Both the position numbers and the translations under genes were made by a program. DNA of 64,000 nt from Candidatus Saccharibacteria bacterium oral taxon 488. GTDB taxonomy: Bacteria > Patescibacteriota > Saccharimonadia > Saccharimonadales > Saccharimonadaceae. Below, in pieces: positions 36,625 through 45,865 of this stretch; the stretch's first letter is position 1, and every line of letters begins with the position of its first letter. Under the pieces are notes generated by a model. That model saw nothing but the letters and a program-made list of their open reading frames with translations, made no database searches and was not told the DNA's origin. The stretch is taken from contig CP039999.1 in NCBI GenBank assembly GCA_013099195.1, forward strand, positions 744,001 through 808,000, read 5' to 3'.

Positions 36625-38145
36625 ATGAGCACCTCTCCGTCTGGCCGCGGCGCCAACAACCGCATTATCATTCGCGTGGCTATCGTCTTGCTATTACTAT
36701 GTAGCGCTGTTTTCTTTGTCGCTAGCCGTTATAAAATTGTGCAATTTCGTGACGCCAAGATTGACGAGATTTTATTCTATTTCAAGAACGGCCTGGCGGG
36801 TGGGCAGTCTAGCAGCTTTGCCTCAGCCGTCTGGGAAAATATCCCCTACGTCATTGGGCTGCTCATCATTTTGCTACTGCCAATCATCCTCAAACTACGT
36901 TGGAAAAAACGACCGCTCCGCTTACGCCACCAAGCGTATTACGCGGGCGGCCTATTCATGATCAGCCTAGCGCTGTTAGTTCAAAGTTTCAGCATCCCCG
37001 CCTACGTCATCGCCCTCGCCCAGTCGTCAAAGATCTATGATCAGCATTATGTCGATCCGCGCGGCGTCAAATTGACGTTTCCTAGTACCAAACGCAACTT
37101 AATTTATGTCTACGTCGAGTCGCTGGAAAATACGCCCGCCGCCAAAGCCAATGGCGGCATGAGCGACAAATCAGTCATTCCGGAGTTAGAGAAATTGGCA
37201 CTGACTAACACCTCATTTTCACACCGACCCTCAGGTCTCGGCGGCGCCCTGCCTGCACACGGTACCACTTGGACGGTAGCCGGCATGACCGCTCAATCCG
37301 CCGGCGTGCCGCTCAAAGACGGCGGGGTGTTCGGTGACCGCGACCGCAACGGTATGGGTGATTTTAATAAATTCTTGCCGGGCGCTTATACCCTCGGGCA
37401 GGTGCTTGAAAAGGCTGGCTACAACCAATCATTCCTCATGGGCTCAAACAAAGCCTTCGGCGGCCGCGATAAATTACTGGAGCAACACGGCGATTACCAC
37501 ATTATTGATCTTACCTACGCCCAAAAACATGGGTTAGTCCCACAGGATTACAAGGTATGGTGGGGCTACGAAGACAAAAAGCTTTTTCAATTTGCCCGCG
37601 ACGAGGCCACTCGTCTCAGCAAGTCCGACAAGCCATTCAACCTGCAAATGCTGACCGTTGACACGCACTTCACCGATGGCTGGATGGATAAAGATGTTTG
37701 CAAGGAGCAATTTGAGGCGAAATACGACAATGTTCATGCCTGCGCCTCCAAACAAATCGCGTCCTTCGTCGAGTGGGTCAAGCAACAGCCATTTTACGCC
37801 AATACCACCATCATCATTAGCGGCGACCACCTCGGCATGCAGACGCCATATTACGAAGAAAAGATTGCCGGTGCTCCCTACCAACGAACTGTCTATAACG
37901 CCTTCATCAACCCCGCCGTCCAGCCAACTCGCGCCACTAACCGCCAATTCGCTGCCTTTGACATGTATCCGTCGACCCTGGCGGCACTGGGCGTGACGGT
38001 GGACGGCGACCGTATGGGGCTGGGTACTAATTTGTTCTCAAATCGCCAGACACTGGTTGAACAATTTGGTGGTATTGACCAGCTCAATACTGAACTCAGC
38101 AAGCGCTCAACTTACTACGAGCGGCGGATCTTGAGCAGTTCATAA
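36625..38145 (+). CDS. LtaS/MdoB-like sulfatase-fold phosphoglycerol transferase
   Basis: 506 residues from ATG 36625. Several N-terminal membrane helices (residues ~10-150) are followed by an extracellular sulfatase-fold domain. Key motifs are NLIYVYVESLENT (metal-binding Glu), HGTTWTVAGMTAQSAG (nucleophile Thr region), SFLMGSNKAFGGRDK, LTVDTHFTDGW and IIISGDHLGM (metal-binding Asp and His). LtaS-type enzymes transfer glycerol phosphate from phosphatidylglycerol onto a lipid anchor to make lipoteichoic acid-like polymers; MdoB-like relatives modify glucans. It suggests an envelope polymer with phosphoglycerol groups. Which polymer is not known. It points convergently at galE. Confidence 0.87.
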   Translation: MSTSPSGRGANNRIIIRVAIVLLLLCSAVFFVASRYKIVQFRDAKIDEILFYFKNGLAGGQSSSFASAVWENIPYVIGLLIILLLPIILKLRWKKRPLRLRHQAYYAGGLFMISLALLVQSFSIPAYVIALAQSSKIYDQHYVDPRGVKLTFPSTKRNLIYVYVESLENTPAAKANGGMSDKSVIPELEKLALTNTSFSHRPSGLGGALPAHGTTWTVAGMTAQSAGVPLKDGGVFGDRDRNGMGDFNKFLPGAYTLGQVLEKAGYNQSFLMGSNKAFGGRDKLLEQHGDYHIIDLTYAQKHGLVPQDYKVWWGYEDKKLFQFARDEATRLSKSDKPFNLQMLTVDTHFTDGWMDKDVCKEQFEAKYDNVHACASKQIASFVEWVKQQPFYANTTIIISGDHLGMQTPYYEEKIAGAPYQRTVYNAFINPAVQPTRATNRQFAAFDMYPSTLAALGVTVDGDRMGLGTNLFSNRQTLVEQFGGIDQLNTELSKRSTYYERRILSSS

Positions 38146-38163
38146 ATAAACGTCTCGCCTACA

Positions 38164-38193
38164 TAAAAATCCGACGAGTCGCCCCGCCGGATT
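38164..38193 (-). terminator. Rho-independent terminator of galE
   Basis: On the minus strand AATCCGGCG pairs with CGTCGGATT (one G-U pair, 8-nt loop) and is followed by TTTTTATG. It starts ~20 nt after the galE stop. The plus-strand version lacks a T tract. Confidence 0.6.
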
Positions 38194-38213
38194 GAATAGG
38201 TATGTCAAGAGAA

Positions 38214-39227
38214 TCACGTCTCGTAACCGTTCGGATTATTGCTCTGCCAATTCCAGGCATCGCGGCAAGCATCCTCAATCGTCAATTCTGCCCGCCAGCC
38301 CAGCTCTGCCCCTGCCAAACTCGGGTCAGCATAGCACGCGGCGATGTCGCCCGGTCGGCGCGGCGTGATTTGGTATGGGACGTCCCGGCCCGACGCTGTT
38401 TCAAATGCTTTCACCAACTCCAACACCGACGTACCGCGGCCAGTACCGATATTATACACCTTATATTCATCCGGCTCGCCCAAATGTTCCAACGCCGCCA
38501 CGTGTGCCCGCGCCAAATCAACCACGTGAATATAATCGCGCACACCCGTGCCATCCGGTGTGTCATAATCGTCGCCAAACACACTCAAATGGTCGCGCTT
38601 GCCGACTGCCACTTGCGACACAAACGGCAGCAAATTATTCGGAATGCCCGACGGATCTTCACCAATGCGGCCGCTCGGATGAGCGCCGACGGGATTGAAG
38701 TAGCGCAGCGAGGTAAACTGCCAGCCCTGCTTGGTTACCGCCACATCGCGCAGAATGTGCTCGATCATCAGCTTGGTCTGACCGTACGGATTAGTCGCCG
38801 ACAGCGGCATATCCTCGGTAATCGGCAGCCGCGCCGGGTCGCCGTACACTGTTGCCGAGCTAGAAAAGACCAGCTTTTTCACATCAAATTCCTGCATGAC
38901 ATCCAGCAGTGTCAAGGTGCTCTCCAAATTGTTCTGATAATAGAGCAGCGCCTTTTCCACCGACTCGCCGACAGCTTTCAAGCCCGCAAAATGAATCGCT
39001 GCGTCAATTGCCTCAGACTTAAATAACTCCGCCAGCCGCGTCCGATCACGTAAGTCAAACTCATAAAACGGCACCGACTGGCCGGTAATTTCCTCAACCC
39101 GCCGCAAACTCTCGGCAGATGAATTTGATAAGTTATCAACCACCACCACGCCGTGACCCGACGCCAGCAGTTCAATGATAGTGTGGCTGCCGATATATCC
39201 AGCGCCGCCAGTAACGAGAATGTTCAT
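38214..39227 (-). CDS. galE: UDP-glucose 4-epimerase
   Basis: 337 residues, standard length for GalE. The NAD-binding GGAGYIGS is at residues 7-14, the catalytic SSSATVYG and YGQTK (Tyr-x3-Lys) are intact, and YFNPVGAHPSG and GTGVRDYIHVVDLARAH are conserved. It interconverts UDP-glucose and UDP-galactose in the cytoplasm and so supplies sugar nucleotides for envelope polysaccharide. AAAGGGG lies before the ATG and TATAAT on the minus strand lies at 39259-39264, giving a ~25-nt leader. The same AT core serves the divergent gene at 39269. Confidence 0.95.
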   Translation of the reverse strand: MNILVTGGAGYIGSHTIIELLASGHGVVVVDNLSNSSAESLRRVEEITGQSVPFYEFDLRDRTRLAELFKSEAIDAAIHFAGLKAVGESVEKALLYYQNNLESTLTLLDVMQEFDVKKLVFSSSATVYGDPARLPITEDMPLSATNPYGQTKLMIEHILRDVAVTKQGWQFTSLRYFNPVGAHPSGRIGEDPSGIPNNLLPFVSQVAVGKRDHLSVFGDDYDTPDGTGVRDYIHVVDLARAHVAALEHLGEPDEYKVYNIGTGRGTSVLELVKAFETASGRDVPYQITPRRPGDIAACYADPSLAGAELGWRAELTIEDACRDAWNWQSNNPNGYET

Positions 39228-39254
39228 GAAGTACCCCTTTCGCTATGATTCTAG

Positions 39255-39264
39255 TATTATTATA
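39255..39264. promoter_or_regulatory. Overlapping symmetric -10 elements between galE and the nucleotidyltransferase gene
   Basis: TATTATTATA contains TATAAT for galE on the minus strand (39259-39264) and TATTAT copies for the plus strand, 5-8 nt before ATG 39269. This is the second case of a shared symmetric core. Confidence 0.45.
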
Positions 39265-39268
39265 TCAG

Positions 39269-40018
39269 ATGCACACTGTAACCATCCCGCCAGACCTACT
39301 CGCAGCACTGAACCATAATCCATACATTAACGAGCTGTATGTTTTCGGTTCGCGAGCTGTATTTGATGATGACCAATTTTCCGACATTGACCTTACAGCC
39401 ATAACTAATTATCCAGAGGTTGCCGAAGATTATACGCACAAGACTCTTGATAATCAATTTAGTATCATTGCGACATATACTATTGCTCAGAATAATCACG
39501 AAGTTGCTCGTTCGTTTTTCCTAAGCGGCATGAGCTTGTTTCATAAAATTGACATCGGCTTTTTATTACCTGATAAAACTAAATTATTTCCAAATTCAAC
39601 ATTAATTTTCCAAAACGACCACACAGACCAGCCCGCCAAAGAATCCGGCAAAATATGGACAGAATCAGATGAGCAGCACAATTATCTGGATGTGTTAATG
39701 GGCTCGTTGCGCTATGTTAAGTATCAGTATCGCCAGGAACATTGGTCGGCATATAAATGCTACCGCGGGTTTATCGAGCAGTTAGCCCAGTCGCAAATAA
39801 CAGGTCGGTTATCGACAGATAAATATAAGGAATTAGACAAGAAACATAACGATGAAATCTTAGGTCTGTTCTTTTCTGGCGATATTCACGCTAAAGAGCA
39901 AAAATATTATGAGTTTATAAAAGAATTGATTAGTGAGAAGCAGCTCTTGCCGGAATTTAGTGACGAGGTTTTGAAAGTTTGGAAAGAATATCTGGGCATA
40001 TCGCGCTCATTTCACTAA
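39269..40018 (+). CDS. Nucleotidyltransferase-domain protein
   Basis: 249 residues from ATG 39269. Near the N-terminus INELYVFGSRAVFDDDQFSDIDLTAI matches the GSxAxGxxxxxSDxDL motif of the minimal nucleotidyltransferase fold, with the two Asp metal ligands present. The rest is helical and resembles the all-alpha domain of aminoglycoside or kanamycin nucleotidyltransferases and related toxin-antitoxin NTases. A nucleotide is probably transferred to a small molecule or macromolecule; no partner is adjacent. A longer frame starts at 39245 but lies upstream of the -10. Its 3' end overlaps the convergent ASCH-like gene by 62 bp. Confidence 0.7.
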   Translation: MHTVTIPPDLLAALNHNPYINELYVFGSRAVFDDDQFSDIDLTAITNYPEVAEDYTHKTLDNQFSIIATYTIAQNNHEVARSFFLSGMSLFHKIDIGFLLPDKTKLFPNSTLIFQNDHTDQPAKESGKIWTESDEQHNYLDVLMGSLRYVKYQYRQEHWSAYKCYRGFIEQLAQSQITGRLSTDKYKELDKKHNDEILGLFFSGDIHAKEQKYYEFIKELISEKQLLPEFSDEVLKVWKEYLGISRSFH

Positions 40019-40439
40019 GCTGTGCTGCTAGGTCGCTATCAGGCCAAATATACCTGAAGTTTTGTGGCGGGCGAAATGCTGGCAGAACCTGACGTAACTG
40101 TGATAAAGAAATTGGCTGGTCGTAGCGCACCGACGCCAGTATCTCTAACGCGCCACACTGTTTCCGCCCCGCATAATAGCGCGAAAACCACTGCACGGCT
40201 TGCTCATCCGTATCATACCCAGTGAGCCGCATCAACTCATCCAGTGGGCAGCGCATGACACGTCCAACCCGAAATTCGCCGATAACCGCCCGGTCACCCC
40301 CCGACGAATAAACGACTACGGTTAGCTCATCGTCTTTGCTGTGGCGCGGCAAGGATTTACGAAATTCCCATCGCTTTTCACCACGAAAAATTTTCTCGGC
40401 ATAACGAGTTTGAATCGACATCAAAATATAACGACTCAT
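39957..40439 (-). CDS. ASCH/PUA-like domain protein
   Basis: 160 residues from ATG 40439. SRYILMSIQTRYAEKIFRGEKRWEFRKSLP is the typical opening of ASCH-type PUA-like domains (a strand, then a helix with G.K..E.R). VVVYSSGGDRAVIGEFRVGRV is the next conserved strand pair. ASCH proteins are thought to bind RNA or modified nucleotides. The C-terminal ~70 residues (QAVQWFSRYYAGRKQCGALEIL...) are less conserved. The start at 40439 is chosen because TATACT (40446-40451) is 6 nt upstream and overlaps the upstream part of the frame that begins at 40466. The gene overlaps the 3' end of the convergent NTase gene by 62 bp. Confidence 0.7.
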   Translation of the reverse strand: MSRYILMSIQTRYAEKIFRGEKRWEFRKSLPRHSKDDELTVVVYSSGGDRAVIGEFRVGRVMRCPLDELMRLTGYDTDEQAVQWFSRYYAGRKQCGALEILASVRYDQPISLSQLRQVLPAFRPPQNFRYIWPDSDLAAQLSEMSAICPDILSKLSKPRH

Positions 40440-40445
40440 ACCGAC

Positions 40446-40451
40446 AGTATA
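40446..40451 (-). promoter_or_regulatory. -10 element of the ASCH-like gene, decides its start
   Basis: TATACT on the minus strand, 6 nt before ATG 40439. Confidence 0.6.
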
Positions 40452-40479
40452 GGACAAGTTCAGCAATCGGTAAACTAAG

Positions 40480-40506
40480 TTAGCACTCTTGCACTGAGAG
40501 TGCTAA
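40480..40506. promoter_or_regulatory. CIRCE element (HrcA operator)
   Basis: A perfect TTAGCACTC-N9-GAGTGCTAA. It covers the -35 (TTGCAC, 40489-40494) of the clpB promoter. HrcA, encoded elsewhere, would repress the gene until heat stress. Confidence 0.95.
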
Positions 40507-40517
40507 TTTGCTATGAT
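40489..40517 (+). promoter_or_regulatory. clpB promoter
   Basis: TTGCAC (40489-40494), a 17-nt spacer and TATGAT (40512-40517), lying inside and just after the CIRCE element. The leader to ATG 40606 is ~80 nt. Confidence 0.7.
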
Positions 40518-40605
40518 AATTGTATCAATTATCCCCGCTCTGTCTCTTGCCGCGGCGTATCATAAATACGGACTTGGAAAAGCCCAAAAAATCAAAGGAG
40601 GACCT

Positions 40606-42747
40606 ATGCCACCAACTATGCAAGAAGAGCTTGAGCAGCCGCTGGAGAAATTCGGCACCGATATCACAGCACTCGCCAGGGAACATAAACTTGATCCGGT
40701 CATCGGGCGCGACGAGGAAATTCGCCGCACCATGCAAATCTTGAGCAGGCGCACCAAAAATAACCCGGTGCTGATCGGTGAACCGGGCGTCGGTAAAACC
40801 GCCATCGTCGAAGCCTTGGCACAGCGCATTGTCAAGGGCGACGTACCGGCATCGCTAAAGGACAAGCGGCTGATCTCTTTGGAAATCTCCAGTTTACTGG
40901 CCGGCGCTAGCTTTCGCGGCCAATTTGAAGAGCGCCTCAAAGCAATTTTGAAAGAAGTTGAGGAGGCCGCCGGCGAAATTATTTTGTTCGTTGATGAAAT
41001 TCACACCATGGTCGGCGCCGGCAAAACCGAAGGCAGCATGGACGCTGGCAATATGCTTAAACCCGCCCTAGCGCGCGGTAAACTACACATGATCGGTGCG
41101 ACGACGTTGGCGGAATATCGCCAGCATGTCGAGAAAGACGCGGCTCTGGAGCGGCGCTTTCAACCAGTCTATGTCGGCGAGCCGAGTTTTGACGATACCG
41201 TGGCGATTTTGCGCGGCCTGAAGGAAAAGTATGAAGTCCATCACGGCGTTAAAATCTCTGACGATGCCATCGTGGCGGCGGCACGGCTGTCCACCCGCTA
41301 TCTACCTGATCGCTTTTTGCCTGACAAGGCCGTTGACCTCCTGGATGAAGCCACCAGCGCCCTGAAGATGCAGCTAGAGAGCGTACCGATTGCCCTCGAT
41401 CGGCTGAATAATCGCCGCTTGCAGCTGGAAATTGAAGAAGCAGCGCTGAAAAAAGACAAATCCGACCACGCCAAAGCCCGCACAGAGGAAATTAAGCAAC
41501 AAATCGCCGACCTTCGGGCTCAGGCCGAGGTGATTGACAGTAAATGGCAGCACGAAAAAGACATTCTCCAGACCGTCAATACCGCCACTGAAAAAATGGA
41601 TAGTTTGCGCTCACAACTGGAAATCGCCGAGCGCGACGCGGATCTCGCCACCGCTAGCCGCATCAAATACGGCGACCTGCCAGAGCTAGAGAAAAAGCTG
41701 GCCGCCGCTCGCCAGGAACTGGCGGCTATCCCGCCGGCTGACCGCTTACTACGCGAAGAAGTCACGCCTGATGACATCGCCAGCGTGGTGGCGCGCTGGA
41801 CGGGCATCCCCGTCGAGCGACTGATTGAGACCGAATCCAGCAAACTAGCCAAATTAGAGGAACATATTAGCACCCAAGTGATTGGTCAAGACAAAGCCAT
41901 CGCCGCAATCGCCAGTGCTATTCGCCGTTCGCGCGCTGGCCTCAGTGATACCAACCGGCCAATCGGCTCCTTCCTCTTCCTTGGCCCCACCGGTGTGGGC
42001 AAAACAGAGGTAGCCCGCAGTCTGTGCCGCGAATTATTCGACGACGAACATGCCATGATCCGCATCGATATGAGTGAGTACATGGAGCGGCACGCCGTGG
42101 CCCGCCTGATTGGCTCGCCGCCAGGCTACGTCGGTTACGATCAGGGCGGCCAACTCACCGAAGCGGTCCGCCGCCGCCCTTACAGCGTGGTACTGTTTGA
42201 TGAAATCGAGAAGGCCCACCCCGATGTCTTTAACGTGCTTCTCCAGGTGCTCGACGATGGTCGCCTGACCGATGGCCAGGGGCGAACAGTCGATTTTTCG
42301 AACACGGTCATCATCATGACCAGCAATGTCGGCTCGCAAGCAATTATGGATTTTTCTGGCGACGATCTGTCGGCACTCGATAATCAGATGCTTGAGGTGC
42401 TCAGACAACATTTCCGTCCAGAGTTCCTCAACCGCATTGACGATATCGTTATTTTTGACCGCATTCGACCAGAAGCAATGCGAGCGATTGTCGACGTTCA
42501 GCTGAAACGCGTCGCCCGCCAAGTCAAAGACAGCCGCGACATCACGCTGGAATTTGACGATAGCGTCCGCGACATGCTGGCCCGCGATGGCTACGACCCG
42601 GCCTTTGGCGCCCGCCCGCTCAAGCGCTTGGTGCAAAAGCGTATTCTTGATCCGCTAGCACTGGAGCTGATTGACGGGCGAATTCATGATGGCATGGCAG
42701 TAAAAGTGAATATGATTAACGACCGCATGAAGTTCCAAAAACAATAA
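40606..42747 (+). CDS. clpB: ClpB-like AAA+ disaggregase lacking the N-domain
   Basis: 713 residues from ATG 40606, preceded by AAAGGAGG. Two AAA+ modules: Walker A GEPGVGKT at residues 58-65 with FVDEIHTM, and a second Walker A GPTGVGKT with [15 protein letters not shown], plus GSPPGYVGY (pore loop) and [11 protein letters not shown] middle coiled-coil insert (residues ~305-400) marks ClpB rather than ClpC/ClpA, though it seems shorter than in E. coli. The ~140-residue N-terminal repeat domain is absent: the protein begins right at [24 protein letters not shown]. ClpB rescues aggregated proteins with DnaK. Control by CIRCE places it in the HrcA heat-shock regulon. No LGF/IGF loop for ClpP binding was noticed. 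Confidence 0.93.
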   Translation: MPPTMQEELEQPLEKFGTDITALAREHKLDPVIGRDEEIRRTMQILSRRTKNNPVLIGEPGVGKTAIVEALAQRIVKGDVPASLKDKRLISLEISSLLAGASFRGQFEERLKAILKEVEEAAGEIILFVDEIHTMVGAGKTEGSMDAGNMLKPALARGKLHMIGATTLAEYRQHVEKDAALERRFQPVYVGEPSFDDTVAILRGLKEKYEVHHGVKISDDAIVAAARLSTRYLPDRFLPDKAVDLLDEATSALKMQLESVPIALDRLNNRRLQLEIEEAALKKDKSDHAKARTEEIKQQIADLRAQAEVIDSKWQHEKDILQTVNTATEKMDSLRSQLEIAERDADLATASRIKYGDLPELEKKLAAARQELAAIPPADRLLREEVTPDDIASVVARWTGIPVERLIETESSKLAKLEEHISTQVIGQDKAIAAIASAIRRSRAGLSDTNRPIGSFLFLGPTGVGKTEVARSLCRELFDDEHAMIRIDMSEYMERHAVARLIGSPPGYVGYDQGGQLTEAVRRRPYSVVLFDEIEKAHPDVFNVLLQVLDDGRLTDGQGRTVDFSNTVIIMTSNVGSQAIMDFSGDDLSALDNQMLEVLRQHFRPEFLNRIDDIVIFDRIRPEAMRAIVDVQLKRVARQVKDSRDITLEFDDSVRDMLARDGYDPAFGARPLKRLVQKRILDPLALELIDGRIHDGMAVKVNMINDRMKFQKQ

Positions 42748-42853
42748 TTAAGTTTCACCTATTTCCCTGATTAACACCTTCCATCGTCGTACAGCCGCAT
42801 TTGACTGCAAACGTCCGGAAGTCTCGTCTTGACTGAATCAATGCAGCGCAAGA

Positions 42854-42886
42854 AAAAGCGTCCCAGCCGCCAACTGGAACGCTTTT
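42854..42886. terminator. Bidirectional terminator between clpB and the FtsX-like gene
   Basis: AAAAGCGTCCCAG (42854-42866) pairs with CTGGAACGCTTTT (42874-42886) with one mismatch and a 7-nt loop, and has A and T runs on both sides. The rest of the 42748-42914 gap shows nothing else. Confidence 0.75.
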
Positions 42887-42914
42887 CGGTAGATTATCCT
42901 CGGACCGAGGCGCA

Positions 42915-45140
42915 CTACTCGGTTTGATTAGCCTCTGCCCGCGTTAACTTGTCAACCATCGGCAGAATTAGATAGATACCGATAATCGCTGCCGCCAAGC
43001 CAACACCAACGATGGCAAAGTACGTTGGTGTTAACACTGGCTTCAGCGTCGTCGAGAATGTGCTGGTAAACACCGCCCCCGTCCATACGCCAAGGCTACA
43101 CGACAGAATCGAGGTGATCAGCAGCGGCGCCACCGACTCAACCATCACCAGGCGCTTCAACTGACTGAGGCGCATACCGCCCAGCCGCAGCGTGTACAGC
43201 GAGCGGCGACGTTCCATCAGCCCGCCAATCGTCGAGACGATCAAGCTTGCCACCGCCACGAACAGCGTCACGCCGATACCGACATAGGCTAAGTCGGCAA
43301 ACTCGCGAATCGTTGGATTGATATGCGGCTTCTTGGCATCAGTACCGCTCACTGCATATGTCAGATCGTACTGATTAGCCTTCGCCGTCACCAAGGTACG
43401 CAGCTTCTCGATGTCATCGTCTGATTTCAATGTCACCAAATATTCTTTAGCGCCATTCGTATCAACCCGGTCATTAATCAGCGACACCTTTTTGACCACC
43501 GGCTTATCAAAATTCAGCAATGCAAATTGGTCGGGTTGAGCACTATTCGGACACGCGTGCTCGGTGTACATTGCCAAATCTTGGCAGCGAATTGCGTCGC
43601 CGTCGTTACGTGGATAGGTCGTCGCCACCGACGTGATGTAAGATTCTTGCTTTAGTTGCTCCGCCATATCACCTGGCAGCGAACGACCGATGACAATTGC
43701 CGTACCGCGCTTTAATTGCGAAAAGCCATTATCTTTGACAGCTTGAGCGTTTAAGCCTTCAATACCACTGGTCGCCGTTAAGTAAAAGCTGCCCGCAAAC
43801 AGCGCCAATACCACGCCGCTGATGCTGCGGAAAATTGTCCGCGAATGCACCGCCGTACGCTTACCAGCGATCAGCATCGAAGCGTTATTAGCCCAGCGCG
43901 CTGCCAACAGCGACAGTTTATTCGTCAGCCAGCCGCCAGCCAGAATCAGCCCGAACATCACCAGCAGCAGGGCTACCATCAGCAGCAACGTCGGCATGGC
44001 TGATTCTTTATTCTCCGCCAGCCAGTCTAACCCTGGCTTCGACGATAGCCACGCAAAGATCGCGATACCAGTTGCCGGCACCAGCGCCCGCCAAACACGT
44101 AACTTCTTCACCTTTTCAAGTGAACGCGACACGCCCAGCGGCGAAATTTGTGCTCGACGCATCCGTCGCCAGTTAACAAACATTGTCAGCCCCAGCGTCA
44201 ATCCGATAATCAGCGCGTATTGCGTACTGGTTAATGCTAAGTCACTAGGATTAAATCGCATGCCGTCCATCTTGAAAGCCTGTAGCGGCGCTTGCAGCAG
44301 CCAGAACGCGCCCAGCCCAATTAGTACACCCACCACCGACGCCAATAGCGATTCTAACATCAACACCAGCCCCACTTGCTGCTTAGTTGCGCCAATCAGC
44401 CGCAAGGCGGCATAGCGTTTCTCACGCTGCGCGGCGCCCAGTTGCGTTGCTACTGACACGAAAATGACAATTGGAAACAGCAGGATCGTCCCGCCGACAC
44501 CAAATACAATGATCGCTACCGGATCAAATACAGCGTTCGACTTCAATCCATTGGTATCCGTCCGATAGACATCGGCAAAGTATGACGGCTGTCCCTGAGA
44601 TTTGGTAAAAGCATCGCTCTCGGCCACTTCCTCGGCGCTCGCGCCACGTACCATCATCAATGCATCCGGGCTGGCAACATATTCGCTAGGAATTACGCCA
44701 AGGTATTTGGTATTTTTACCAAAACGTGCCAAGATATTGTCCTCTGGATGCTGAGCAACCGCATCGGCCAACGCTTTTGATAAGTAGTATTCACCAGGAC
44801 GCGGCGTTTTTAGCTTAGCAAACTGCGGCGATTTAGCTGTGCCGTACATTGAATAAGACTGGATGGACTGACCGCGCCATTTCGACGCATCGCCACGCCA
44901 GGTACCGCCAATTTTCAGCGGTTCAACGCCCTCAATCGGTTTTTGTTCAGCTGCACCGCGAGCCGCCTGATACGCCGCCGTATTAATTGCTAGCCCACTA
45001 GCGCGCCCCTTTATCCCGTTGATACCAGCCGTAAAGCAGCACACCAGCACGATCCCCAGCGCCACCGCCGCCGTGGTCAGGCCCAGACGCGCGAACGACT
45101 GGCGGCCAGACTTTTGTAATAACATCCAACTAACGCTCAT
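42915..45140 (-). CDS. FtsX/MacB-like ABC transporter permease
   Basis: 741 residues with about ten membrane helices in two FtsX-type blocks. Each holds the LR...GATKQQVGLVLMLESLLASVVGVLIG and RLGGMRLSQLKRLVMVESVAP motif that contacts the ATPase. A ~180-residue extracytoplasmic region follows helix 1 and another lies between the blocks (residues ~480-600). This is the long, bacitracin- or BceB-unlike permease class usually found in PadR-regulated ABC operons. It overlaps the ATPase gene by 4 nt (ATGA). It probably exports or removes a lipophilic or peptide compound from the membrane; the substrate is not known. Confidence 0.88.
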   Translation of the reverse strand: MSVSWMLLQKSGRQSFARLGLTTAAVALGIVLVCCFTAGINGIKGRASGLAINTAAYQAARGAAEQKPIEGVEPLKIGGTWRGDASKWRGQSIQSYSMYGTAKSPQFAKLKTPRPGEYYLSKALADAVAQHPEDNILARFGKNTKYLGVIPSEYVASPDALMMVRGASAEEVAESDAFTKSQGQPSYFADVYRTDTNGLKSNAVFDPVAIIVFGVGGTILLFPIVIFVSVATQLGAAQREKRYAALRLIGATKQQVGLVLMLESLLASVVGVLIGLGAFWLLQAPLQAFKMDGMRFNPSDLALTSTQYALIIGLTLGLTMFVNWRRMRRAQISPLGVSRSLEKVKKLRVWRALVPATGIAIFAWLSSKPGLDWLAENKESAMPTLLLMVALLLVMFGLILAGGWLTNKLSLLAARWANNASMLIAGKRTAVHSRTIFRSISGVVLALFAGSFYLTATSGIEGLNAQAVKDNGFSQLKRGTAIVIGRSLPGDMAEQLKQESYITSVATTYPRNDGDAIRCQDLAMYTEHACPNSAQPDQFALLNFDKPVVKKVSLINDRVDTNGAKEYLVTLKSDDDIEKLRTLVTAKANQYDLTYAVSGTDAKKPHINPTIREFADLAYVGIGVTLFVAVASLIVSTIGGLMERRRSLYTLRLGGMRLSQLKRLVMVESVAPLLITSILSCSLGVWTGAVFTSTFSTTLKPVLTPTYFAIVGVGLAAAIIGIYLILPMVDKLTRAEANQTE

Positions 45141-45865
45141 CGGATAATCCTCGCATTAGTTTTATTAAGTCTCGCCCGCATTGGATTTACCGCCGCCTCA
45201 GCACCAGAAATTTGCCCATCACGAACAATAATTTCCCGATCAGCATAAGCGGCAATCGTTGGCTCGTGCGTCACCATGATAACTGTCGTACCGTGGTCTT
45301 TGGCAGTTTTAATAAATAGCTCCATGACCTTTTCTGAGTTGAGACTATCTAATGAGCCAGTCGGCTCGTCAGCAAACAGCACTTTTGGCTCAATCACCAT
45401 CGCCCGAGCAATCGCTACGCGCTGCATTTGCCCGCCCGACAACTCACCGAGCATACTGTCAGCTTTACTCGCCAGCTCAACCTTATTCAGCCATGATTTC
45501 GCCTGTTGATAGGCCTCTTTGCGTTTGACGCCGTTGAGTAGCAGCGGCAATGCCACATTATCCAGCGCTGTCAGCTCCGGCACCAACTGCCCAAACTGAA
45601 AGACAAAACCAAAACTGGTGCGCCGCAATATGCTACGCTTATCGTCACCCATCTTATCAATCCGCTGGCCGTCGAAGTCGATCTCGCCGCCATCAACTTT
45701 GGTAATCGCTGCCAAGCTGTGTAGCAGTGTTGACTTACCAGAACCCGACGGACCCATAATCGCCAGTACTTCGCCCGCCTCGACATCCAAGCTAACACCG
45801 CGCAGCGCCTGCGTTTGCCCGAACGACTTTGTAATATTTTTAGCGCTAATTATTGGTTTGCTCAT
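45137..45865 (-). CDS. MacB-type ABC transporter ATPase
   Basis: 242 residues. Walker A GPSGSGKSTL, Q-loop FQFGQLVPELTALDNV, signature [15 protein letters not shown], Walker B VLFADEPTGSLDS and H-loop MVTHEPTIAAYADR match the LolD/MacB (MJ0796) family. It pairs with the FtsX-like permease encoded next. Its start lies inside the 3' end of padR (20-nt overlap) with AAAGGAGG upstream, so the three genes form one operon: padR, ATPase, permease. Confidence 0.95.
   Translation of the reverse strand: MSKPIISAKNITKSFGQTQALRGVSLDVEAGEVLAIMGPSGSGKSTLLHSLAAITKVDGGEIDFDGQRIDKMGDDKRSILRRTSFGFVFQFGQLVPELTALDNVALPLLLNGVKRKEAYQQAKSWLNKVELASKADSMLGELSGGQMQRVAIARAMVIEPKVLFADEPTGSLDSLNSEKVMELFIKTAKDHGTTVIMVTHEPTIAAYADREIIVRDGQISGAEAAVNPMRARLNKTNARIIR

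Noticed and set aside
38202..39026. 274-codon plus-strand frame opposite galE
   Set aside because: Mirror of the galE codons; composition very Arg/His/Gln rich, no motif, and galE is unambiguous.
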